Shown here: positions 12,001 to 24,271 of the stretch, piece after piece
Layout of the letters: each line of letters opens with the position of its first letter
How positions within the stretch are numbered: position 1 is the stretch's first letter
From: Phorcus lineatus
Lineage: Eukaryota; Mollusca; Gastropoda; Trochida; Trochidae
NCBI GenBank assembly: GCA_921293015.1
Contig: OV121090.1
Span: 19,668,304 to 19,732,303, forward strand
DNA: 64,000 nucleotides
Direction: 5' to 3'
The notes under the pieces: model-generated
The model's database searches: none
Told to the model about the DNA's origin: nothing
The model's input: only the letters and a program-made list of their open reading frames with translations
Translations under genes and position numbers: made by a program

Positions 12001-15000
12001 CAGCTACCACAAAAGCCCAATTACAAGTAGCTCTTACTTCAAGCATATATATATTACCTTTTTTGCTCACAAGCCCTTAGGATTACATCTCAGATGAGAT
12101 CTGTTCCAAATAATGCCTTTTGACACTTTCTCCGAGTCCAAAGAAGCAGTTCATATTCTACAGATTAAAATCACAATTTCCATAAGAGCTCAATTACAAA
12201 CCGGTCTTTCTTCTAGCATATATATTACCATTTTGGCTCACAAGCCCTTAGGATTACACCTTAGATGAGATCTGTTCCAACTTTTGCCTTTTGACACTCG
12301 CTCTCAGTCCAAAGAAACAGTTTATATTCTACAGATTAGTATCACAGCTAACAAAAAAGCCCATAACTACAAGTAGCTCTTACTTCTGGCATATATATAA
12401 CCATTTTGGCTCACAAGCCCTTAAAATTTCATCTCAAATAAGACCTGTTCCAACTTTTGCCTTTTGACACTCTCTCCCAGGCCAAAGAAACAGTTCATAT
12501 TCTACAGATTAGTATCACAGCTACCACAAAAGTCCAATTACAAGTAGCTCTTACTTCAAGCATATATATTACCTTTTTGGCTCACAAGCCCTTAGGATTA
12601 CATCTCAGATGAGATCTGTTCCAAATAATGCCTTTTGACACTTTCTCCGAGTCCAAAGAAGCAGTTCATATTCTACAGATTAGTATCACAATTTCCATAA
12701 GAGCTCAATTACAAACCGGTCTTTCTTCTAGCATATATATTACCATTTTGGCTCACAAGCCCTTAGGATTACACCTTAGATGAGATCTGTTCCAACTTTT
12801 GCCTTTTGACACTCGCTCTCAGTCCAAAGAAACAGTTTATATTCTACAGATTAGTATCACAGCTAACAAAAAAGCCCATAACTACAAGTAGCTCTTACTT
12901 CTGGCATATATATAACCATTTTGGCTCACAAGCCCTTAAAATTTCATCTCAAATAAGACCTGTTCCAACTTTTGCCTTTTGACACTCTCTCCCAGGCCAA
13001 AGAAACAGTTAATATTCTACAGATTAGTATCACAGCTACCACAAAAGTCCAATTACAAGTAGCTCTTACTTCAAGCATATATATTACCTTTTTGGCTCAC
13101 AAGCCCTTAGGATTACATCTCAGATGAGATCTGTTCCAAATAATGCCTTTTGACACTTTCTCCAAGTCCAAAGAAGCAGTTCATATTCTACAGATTAGTA
13201 TCACAATTCCCATAAGAGCTCAATTACAAACCGGTCTTTCTTCTAGCATATATATTACCATTTTGGCTCACAAGCCCTTAGGATTACACCTTAGATGAGA
13301 TCTGTTCCAACTTTTGCCTTTTGACACTCTCTCCCAGTCCAAAGGATCAGTTTATATTTTACAGAGTAGTATCACAGCTACCAAAAAAGCCCATAATTAC
13401 AAGTAGCTCTTACTTCAAGCATATATATTACCATTTTGGCTCACAAGCCCTTAAATTTCATCTCAAATAAGACCTGTTCCAACTTTTGCCTTTTGACACT
13501 CTCTCCCAGGCCAAAGAAACAGTTCATATGCTACAGATTAGTATCACAGCTACCACAAAAGCCCAATTACAAGTAGCTCTTACTTCAAGCATATATATTA
13601 CCTTTTTTGCTCACAAGCCCTTAGGATTACATCTCAGATGAGATCTGTTCCAAATAATGCCTTTTGACACTTTCTCCGAGTCCAAAGAAGCAGCTCATAT
13701 TCTACAGATTAGTATCACAATTTCCATAAGAGCTCAATTACAAACAGGTCTTTCTTCTAGCATATATATTACCATTTTGGCTCACAAGCCCTTAAGATTA
13801 CACCTTAGATGAGATCTGTTCCAATTTTTGCCTTTTGACACTCTCTCCCAGTCACAAAGAAGCAGTTTATATTCTACAGATTAGTATCACAACTACTACA
13901 TGAGCTCAATAACAAGTAGGTCTTTCTTCTAGCATATATATTACCATTTTGGCTCACAAACCCTTAGGGTTATATCTCAGATGAGATCTGTTCCAACTTT
14001 TGCCTTTTGACCCTCTCTCCCAGTCCAAAGAAGCAGTTTATATTCTACTGAATAGTATCACAACTACCATAAGAGAAAATTTACAAGTAGCTCTTACTTC
14101 TAGCATATATATTACCATTTTGGCTCACAAGCCCTTAGGAGTATAGCTCAGATGAGATCTGTTCCAACTTTTGCCTTTTGACACTCTCTCCCAGTCACAA
14201 AGAAGCAGTTTATATACTACAGATTAGTATCACAACTACTACATGAGCTCAATAACAAGTAGGTCTCACTTCTAGCATATATATTACAATTTTGGCTCAC
14301 AAGCCCTTAGGATTATATCTCAGATGAGATCTGTTCCAACTTTTGCATTTTGACACTCTCTCCTAGTCCAAAGAAACAGTTTATATTCTACTGATTAATA
14401 TTACAACTACCATAAGAGCACAATTACAAGTAGCTCTTACTTCTAGCATATATATTACCATTTTGGCTCACAAGCCCTTAGGAGTATAGCTCAGATGAGA
14501 TCTGTCCCAACTTTTGCATTTTGACACTCTCTCCCAGTCACAAAGAAGCAGTTTATATTCTACAGATTAGTATCCCAACTACCATAAGAGCACAATTACA
14601 AGTAGCTCTTACTTCTAGCATATATATTACCATTTTGGCTCACAAGCCCTTAGGAGTATAGCTCAGATGAGATCTGTTCCAACTTTTGCCTTTTGACACT
14701 CTCTCCCAATCCAAAGACATCAGTTTACATTCTACAGATTACTATCAACACTTCCATAAGAGCCCAATTACAAGTAGGTCTCACTTCTAGCATATATATT
14801 ACCATTTTGGCTCACAAACCCTTAGGATTATATCTCAGATGAGATCTGTTCCAACATTTGACTTTTGACACTCTCTCCCAGTCCAAAGAAACAGTTTATA
14901 TTCTACTGATTAGTATTTCAACTACCATAAGAGCACATTTACAAGTAGCTCTTACTTCTAGCATATATATTACCATTTTGGCTCACAAGCCATTAGGAGT

Positions 15001-18000
15001 ATAGCTCAGATGAGATCTGTCCCAACTTTTGCATTTTGACACTCTCTCCCAGTCACAAAGAAGCAGTTTACATTCTACAGATTAGTATCACAACTACCAT
15101 AAGAGCACAATTACAAGTAGGTCTCACTTCTAGCATATATATTACAATTTTGGCTCACAAACCCTTAGGATTATATCTCAGATGAGATCTGTTCCAACTT
15201 TTGCCTTTTGACACTCTCTCCCAGTCCGAAGAAGCAGTTTATATTCTACAGATTAGTATCACAACTACTACATGAGCTCAATAACAAGTAGGTCTCACTT
15301 CTAGCATATATATTACAATTTTGGCTCACAAGCCCTTAGGAGTATAGCTCAGATGAGATCTGTTCCAACTTTTGCCTTTTGACACTCTCTCCCAGTCCAA
15401 AGAAACAGTTTATACTCTACTGATAAGTATCACAACTACCATAAGAGCACATTTACAAGTAGCTCTTACTTCTAGCATATATATTACCATTTTGGCTCAC
15501 AAGCCCTTAGGAGTATAGCTCAGATGAGATCTGTCCTAACTTTTGCCTTTTGACACTCTCTCCCAGTCACAAAGAAGCAGTTTATATTCTACAGATTAGT
15601 ATCACAACTACCATAAGAGCACATTTACAAGTAGCTCTTACTTCTAGCATATATATTACAATTTTGGCTCACAAGCCCTTAGGAGTATAGCTCAGATGAG
15701 ATCTGTTCCAACTTTTGCCTTTTGACACTCTCTCCCAATCCAAAGACATCAGTTTACATTCTACAGATTAGTATCAACATTTCCATAAGAGCCCAATTAC
15801 AAGTAGGTCTCACTTCTAGCATATATATTACCATTTTGGCTCACAAACCCTTAGGATTATATCTCAGATGAGATCTGTTCCAACTTTTGCCTTTTGACAC
15901 TCTCTCCCAGTCCAAAGAAGCAGTTTATATTCTACAGATTAGTATCACAACTACTACATGAGCTCAATAACAAGTAGGTCTCACTTCTAGCATATATATT
16001 ACCATTTTGGCTCACAAGCCCTTAGGGGTATAGCTCAGATGAGATCTGTTCCAACTTTTGCCTTTTGACACTCTCTCCTAATCCAAAGACATCAGTTTAT
16101 ATTCTACAGATTAGTATCACAACTACTACATGAGCTCAATAACAAGTAGGTCTCACTTCTAGCATATATATTACAATTTTGGCTCACAAGCCCTTAGGAT
16201 TACATCTCAGTTGAGATCTGTTGCAAATTATGCTTTTTTACAATCTCTTCCAGTCCAAACAAATCATTTATACTCTACTGATAAGTATCACAATTACCAT
16301 AAGAATTCAAAATTACAAGTAGGTCTTACTTATAGCATATATATTACCTTTTTGGCACACAAGCCTTTAGGATTATATCTCAGATGAAATCTGTTTTAAC
16401 TTTTGCCTTCCTTACTCATCAACCTATGATAATGGTCGCGTGGTTCCTGTGGCCCTAAGGGATCATGGTTTCACCAAATCTATATAACAGAATCCCCATC
16501 ACACAAGTATATAAATTATAATCCTCATGCGTACAGACAGATGCCGAAAAGGTCTTGAGAGGATGGCCCCAGCCTCCCCCCTGTGAGAACTCAATAGAGT
16601 TTTTTGCCAATTGCAAACTTTGTCGGAATGACAACATCCCACGCCCTTTGCCCCTCAGGTCTTACTAGCCAATTGAAGACACAACTGACTTAAAAATGAA
16701 AATAATAGTAGATTTTTCTCCCAAACCTGCAATGTCACTTTGTTTCTTGAGTAGAGTTGGGTGAAAGGAAGGCCAGGCCTGCAAGCAGTCACTGGAGGTT
16801 GAGTCCTGCATCTTGTCCATGACAAAATCGCCTAACTCTAAAAATAATATAAAACTTTTATGTTTGAAAAAGTAAGTAACTAAACATCAATAGTAACAAA
16901 CAGACAGAGTAAGCTGAAAATGTCGTGATATAAATTGATTATGATAATGAATTTTAATTTTCAACATACCATTAATCACTCACACTTTTGCGCAAGAAAT
17001 TGAAATATAAAAACATGTTACAACCATTTGTTACAACCATTTGAAATATTAACTGGAGTTGAAAGTAATCACTAAATACATTAAAGCAGCTGAAAACATC
17101 TGAATTTTTTTTTCAAACTACCATACCAACAGTCATTTACACATTCTGATCCTTACAGCCCTGAATTGGACAATGTGAACAGGATTTTATGCAAGGACAT
17201 AAAAAATGTAATTTACAAACTATACCGCGTCACGTAAGACATAGACTGAACATTATTTGTTCAATGCATTACATGCAAATGTAACTTGTAAGTTGAAAAA
17301 ATTAAACATTGACATGATAATTGTCAGTCGGACACCCAATCCGGCCTACATATAAATGAAAAAGATTAAAAGCCTTTCAGGGGGAGTTTGATGGTTAGAT
17401 GTGCTGTTGAATCTCTGTTTTTCCACTAAAAAGGTCTCTTGCTTCTGGAGAAGATGAAAATAGGCATTTAGGGCAGGGTCCCTGTGGCCTAAATAAAGGG
17501 TCACAGGGTCACCAAATTGATAAATTAGAATCTTATCAGCTAAGGAGTCTGTACACAAAGTTTCAGGCCTCTTGCTTCCAGAGAAAAAGATGAAAATAGG
17601 TTTTAGGGCATGACCCTAGTGGCACTTATTAGGGGTCACAGGATCACCAAATCTGTAAAGTAAAAACCTCATAAGTCAAGGAGTCTGCAGCCAAGATCTC
17701 AGGTTTTTCTGAGCCAATGGTTCTGTAGAAGTAGATAAAACAGTGAAAAGCTCACAGACGCTGGACACTGGATGCCATGACATTTAATAAGCCCATTTGG
17801 CCTATCAGGCAAGATGAGCTAAAACATTACAAGTATCCAAGGGTTGCAGATGATATTTTAATCATAACCAACAGACGTTGATATATTAGATTAGAGAAGA
17901 TAACTGAGCATTGGGCCAATCTCATTAGAATAGTATCCACAATTCGGTTGTTTAAAACTTACCCAACTTGATCGTTGTTTTAAGAACTCATGCATTCAGC

Positions 18001-21000
18001 CTGATAAAGACATCCTGATGACCTGTGGCCTGGAATAGACCCCAAATTTATCTGCACAGTGTTAGATTATCATCCATGGGGACAAGCAACTCGTTCAGGT
18101 TTCATAAGATCTTCAGTTCACTATCCACCATTGACCTAAAAAAACAACACAATGAAAGTTGAATAGAGAATGCTTAATGTGGGTGAATTGGAGTCAAGTA
18201 TGTGCGCACACTGATTCAGTATTGTCACCACCTCTGGTGTACAGTAGCAGTACACAACCAAAAGCACTTAAGAGAACCCATAAAATCTATTGGTAAATGA
18301 CCGTTGGTGGCCATATGAAAATGTGCAAACACCTAGTTGGGAATACAGCAATAGCAAAATAATTGTTCATAATCATTTGACCATGTGTACCAGTTCATCC
18401 AGCTTTGAATTTGTACCTCGCAAAAATGTGCATGAAACTTGGTGCATAAATGTGCAAATGAGAAGAAGCTGATGTTGAAAAAATGTGTAATGAAGGGTGA
18501 TATCAAGTGATTGAGGGAAAAACAAAGCGTGTATGAGCAGCAAAGCTGGATTTTGGTACTATCTTAATGTTGATTTGAGGATGATGGTGAATTGAGTCTC
18601 CTAGCATTACTTGGAGAGAAGTGAAATAAAGGTTCAAGGATGAACAATCTTCCCGCCTATTTGAGGGACAATCAAGACCAATGTACAAACTTTGTCTAAA
18701 AATGTGAGCTTCATATACCAGTTGGTTTCTTAATATGATCCCGTGAAAATAGCTGCCACAAAAATTGTGAAAAGTTTGACAGACAATGCCAAAGAGACCC
18801 AAGAAGATTGGCAATGCCCTAAAACTACCTGGCTTTAGAGGCCAGACAAATAATAAACAAATAATAATAATAATAATGCACATTTGTATATTTTACATAT
18901 AATAATACATGCTGAAGACAATAATTTTAAAAAGTATCAATAAAAAAATCATGTCATTCTGAAAACTTCAGCTTCTAAATAATTTTTGGTATAAAAGACC
19001 CAAAAGATCAATTTCAAGGCGCCAGGTGCAAATTTAAAAACCCTAGAAAAATTTGGATTGCCTTGCTTCAAGTTCGAAGGATTGACGGTGGCCAAAACAA
19101 TAAGCTCATTAAGCCTTATAAGCCCAATGAGCAGGAAATTAAATCATTTACTCTGTAGATCTACAGACTGTATAATATTTACTATTAAGCAAACTAATTC
19201 AGTAGAATACATCTGTCAGCAGAAGTTTAACTGCCTTATTGGTAATCAAGTCCACAGTTCAGAGGCACAGTTCCTGTGGTCTTTGTAGCCCTCATTGTGA
19301 ACCTCAGGGCCAACAGATATACAATAAACAGTCCTATAAAGCACTTCCTGCTTTTTGCTCTGGAGGTAAATAATTATATTTATTATATTTCGAATGGTAA
19401 AATATGCCATTTATCGGTGAAAATAAAACCCGTTTTTTCACTGAGTGAAATAAAGAGGTATTCTACTCAGTGAAATGATGCAACAATCATATGACGTCGT
19501 CTGTGAGGTCATGAAACAATTGAATGACGCCAAGCAACGGCTGCACTAGCTTCTCCATTCATATAGTTAGGGTAATTTACGAGGTTTTGAGAAACATAAT
19601 AAATAGAACATTTGACATTTCTCGTCGAAAACCATGAACATCTCATCTCGTGAAGTAAACAATCATATATTTACACTCGTGGCTAAGCCACTCGTGAAAA
19701 TGTTATTTTCTACTTCACTCGATGAAATATCCATGGTATTCGACGATAAATGTCAAATATCCTCTATATCTTAAGGAGGTAACCGCATAGTCCCATATCA
19801 TAAAATTGAGTACCTTTATTGTGACCTCCACACAACATTTACACTTTCCAGGCCTCCACCTTCTGCAGCAAAATATTAAATAGATTTTAAAGACTTTCAT
19901 TCTACAATAGCTTTGGCTAAGAAGTCTGTTCACATTCCTTCAGATCTATTAGGCTTTTTGTTCTGGTTAAAAAGGCAAATACAGCATAATCTCAAAGGAT
20001 AGCAAAAGGTTTATGGATAATTGAAGACTAGAATCAATGCCATTAGCCAATTATAAGATAACATTTTATAGAATAAAATCATTACAATAGATATGCTTTG
20101 ACTTACCTGGAGAATAATAGTTTCACGTTCATACAGCCAACACTAACATTTTTCCCATGGCTTCTTTGACCGAGGTCAATGCAAGTCAGCGGCCAGTTAA
20201 TTCCTGCAATGTTTGATAACTAATGTCAGAACAAGATATCTCATTGTACTCACACCACTCACACCAACCATCATAAGACTTCTTTCATCTCCCCTCATCC
20301 AAAAAACCAACAAACAATTATCCAACGTAATAACTAAATATAGAGATCCTGAGTCAGTGCATGTTCTTAAATAATTAAATATGTGTTTCATGAAAAAACT
20401 GTAAAACACAACTCTAGTTTTTACAACCATTTTATATTTAAAAGTCTGAATAAATGAGGGATTTATCAACTATTTTTAATTTTTCTGAAACCTGTCTTAG
20501 TAAAACAAATCAAAAGTTATCTTGATACAAAATGTGATGGTCTTACTCTAAGATACCTAAATAAACCTTTTCACAAAATTTCTATAATTACCATTTACTG
20601 CATTGTCATACATATAATTTTACATTATGGGTCCATCTTCCCATATAGTAATAAATATACCATTGAAATAAAAATCAAATGTTACCTCCGTTAAGACATC
20701 TTTTAGTCAAACTATAAGCAGTAGTTTAGAAAAATAAAATGTCAAATCTTCACATTATAATTGAAAGTGAAATTACTTACCAATAAGACTTACCATTGCG
20801 CTGTTTTACCATCAAATTTTTAAACTGAGGCCCAAACCTTCTTTTTTCCTGTAAAAAAACAAAAATATCAACATAAGGTCAAGTTTGTGTTAAACAATGA
20901 AACCCAAATTTATCAATAATATATGTTTTTCCATATCTTTTCATAAAGATATGGAGCGCTAAAAGAATTATCAACACTAAAAGCCACATCTTTGGTCTTT

Positions 21001-24000
21001 ATAGCTTGCCTTTGCTGACAAATTGAAATTGAGGGGGTAAATAATCTGAGTAACAGTGAGAACTGAAACACTGTCTTTGTTACAAATATTTGTGATCATG
21101 GACTACAATGATCAATTCGATTTATGTCTTAAAGGTTTCTGATATAGAAGCAATGATGTTTTCAACAGATTTGATATCTACTGGCATAAATCCTGCATTT
21201 CTATGTACCCTCAAGTAACCTGTTTTCATGGTCACCTATTTCACAGTATATACAAATGATTAAGTTAACCTCTTACTGGTCATGACCAGTCAGCAGTTAT
21301 TTTATTGATGGGTTGTTCTTAGCTGCAGAGCTGTAACTATATAACCTCTTTTCCCAGTTTTTATCAAAATTATAAAAGGCGACATCAGGTTATCTATTAG
21401 CCTATCTGGCTAGGAAACTGTAGCTATAGGTTGTTTTACATGGACCCAAGCAGGAAATGGTAATTTTTTCATCCATCTTATTCTATTTAACAATTCTCTT
21501 CAGTGATGAAAATCAAATAAAGTTTTATGCTTTTCATGTATTACTATTTTTGAAGAAAACTTATGTTTGAATTTAAAAGTATAATCGCTATCAACTTTTT
21601 TCAAACAATATTTTCCTGTAAAGCTATATTGATCTTATCCTGAATCACCTGACATTGGAGTGTAATCTGTTCTATTGATAAATAAGTGAAATGATAGAAA
21701 GCTTATTTCTTACATATATTTTGGTTAATTTGTGGGATTTTCTGGTGCAAAGAAAGCAAGTTATTAATCGAACAGTTACACATTGCTTGGATTGCTCACA
21801 TTAAATCTTTAGCCACATTAAATACAAGACATTTTGTGACCAATAGGTTTCCAATGCCAAATAGACATTGAGCAGAAGAATGACTTTTTTACTTGACCAG
21901 AAATATGACATTTTATGTTCAATATTTGTGAAAATAAAATAATTACATGACTAAGTAAATACTTTCAAAATGTGTTAATGTTAAATTAAAGGCTATTTTT
22001 CACTATCAATCTGGCCTAAGATCAATTTAGGGGTCCGAATGACGGGGTATCTAAAACGTCTATAAAATGCTACCTAGTCCTTGAAAATAGTTCAGATGAA
22101 GATATTCTGAAAGCTGAAATAAGTGACTGTAACATATTGTATAATTAGGCATCCTTGAGTTTGGTTGCAAAATGGAAAATCATCATAAAATAGAGTGATT
22201 TTCAAGTTTGGTTGTAGTCCCTTATAGGAAACTGCAACCACATTATTTTTCATCAAATATTCATCATTTTTCATGTCTTGGCTAATAATAATTTGGTTGC
22301 AGGTAATAACAATTTTTTGGGAAAAGCTTACCAGATCAATTTGGTTGCGGCAGACTTCAAATTTACCTAACTTGAAAACGATCAAGTCAACAGTTTCAGT
22401 TTGACATGTTCTCTCTGACACAATGTGTCACGTAATGCCATGCGCTACATAACACGTCTTTCAATTGGCTAATTCAGTATCAAACATTTTCAGTAAAATT
22501 TTGATGTTCCTTTTTACATATTCATGATTGATTTTGATCGGTTTTTAGATAGAAACTAGTCAATAAACTTACTTGCTGATGTTTATTTTTTATCAAAATT
22601 AGTTTATAATCAGAGGCATCTGTTACAGCCAATGATAATTGAGTTGAGATTTTACAGCCATTCGAATTCGTCTTGGGGCCACGTTGTAAAAACAAATGGC
22701 AATTTATGAATAATTTGGTCAAGGAATGTCAGAAACGACAGCAAAGCACAACATGATCGAAAACTGGACTCGGTAGCTTTGAACAAGTTGCCAAAGTTTC
22801 ATTAAAATGTAAATAAACAGCCAGGTAAAGTTCCAACATTTGCCATATCATCATTTAGTTTCTCTCTGCATACAGATTATGTTTAGTCAAGACTCTTCGG
22901 TTCTATAAAAACAAGTAACCAAACTTCAAAATAAGTTGTTTTCAAGGTGATAAATCGGTCTGCAACCATACTCAAAAGGTTTCATGTTATAGCCTATATC
23001 ATTGTATAGAAAATTATCTCAGCTACTTTAAGAAAAATCCTATTTCCCCAAATCTCAAATTAGTTACTCTTTGGCCATCAATCTGTGTATAAGAAAGAGT
23101 GACAGTAGGAATATGAAGTTGTGGCAAGTGTTGTATTCTCATAATTTGACCGTGTAAAAATTAAAACCATGAAAACCAGGTGAGACTGACTGACGCCAAT
23201 TCAGTAAAAATGGACATGTATCTGTTTTTGAAAAGTCAGCTATAAATTCAACAAAGGAAGAAAAGAACATTTTGATTAACATAAATTGAATGATGGAAAT
23301 CACTTTGTGTCTAGCTGTTACTATCAGCAAAAACGCTCATAGTAGAAGGTTTTTTCTTGATACCATGGAAACAGGTAACACGAAGGTACAACTGTGCCGA
23401 AGTGACACAAGCAAGGCCAAAACAGTGATATTACTGATTTACGACAGAGTCAAGTCAGTGCTACTAACTATTTTATTACTAAGATATTTAAATTTGAAAA
23501 AGTAATTGGTATACTCACTGTGAATACATGAAACAGCAACGAAATGAAAGCCAGGCAGCCACTTGAAATGGAAAGCTTGCGACGTTCACTTCCGGCGCGC
23601 TCAAATCGTGTTTACGATAAACTTTTCAGTATTATTTAATAGATGAAATCACCAAAAGAAAAAAATACCCATTATGCAGTTAAATTAGTACCATGTAGTA
23701 GAATGATATGCATTAGATCTAATATATCAACTTAATTATTAGCATCATATGTGGTTCTCCGAAATTGTTACGCTGCGCTGCGACTGGAGACAAATGACAA
23801 GAATGGTCGGCAACCAACTCTGATAGTGCGGCTGGATGTATAAATTGGAAAAACTTATTTGAATATATAAACGATATGTTTTTGCATTTATTCTATCACA
23901 TAAATGAGCCTATTATATGCTAAAAGTTTGGATGTCATTATATACATTCAGTCTCGAGATTTAGCTGATCAAATATCGTGTGCCAAAAAGGTAAACCGAG

Positions 24001-24238
24001 ATTATACATGAAAATATTTTCATGATTTTTACCAAAAAATATTTGTCAACAATTTTCCTTTTCAATTCCATATACCTCTAACAATACCAAAAGAGTATAT
24101 TAGCTAATAATAAGACGTTCAGAAGTGTTTGATTTATTTGAATAGCCCGATGTTATTTTGGCTCCTCAAATGTGAGCCAAAAAGGTAGATGAGCCAAAAA
24201 GGTTTATGTATAAAGCCCAAAATGGTAATGATTGTACT

Positions 24239-24271
<33 letters not shown>

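Noticed and set aside
14100..16100. tRNA-like A box (TAGCTCAGATGAG) in later satellite monomers
   Set aside because: No B box follows at the expected distance and older monomers lack the word, so a Pol III or tRNA origin is not supported.
18503..18883. 126-codon minus-strand frame
   Set aside because: Begins in an ATT/ATA microsatellite, has no recognisable domain, and no splice or promoter support.
22092..22421. 109-codon minus-strand frame
   Set aside because: No domain, AT-rich codon use and no support as one exon; only the 35-nt candidate within it was kept as a tentative microexon.
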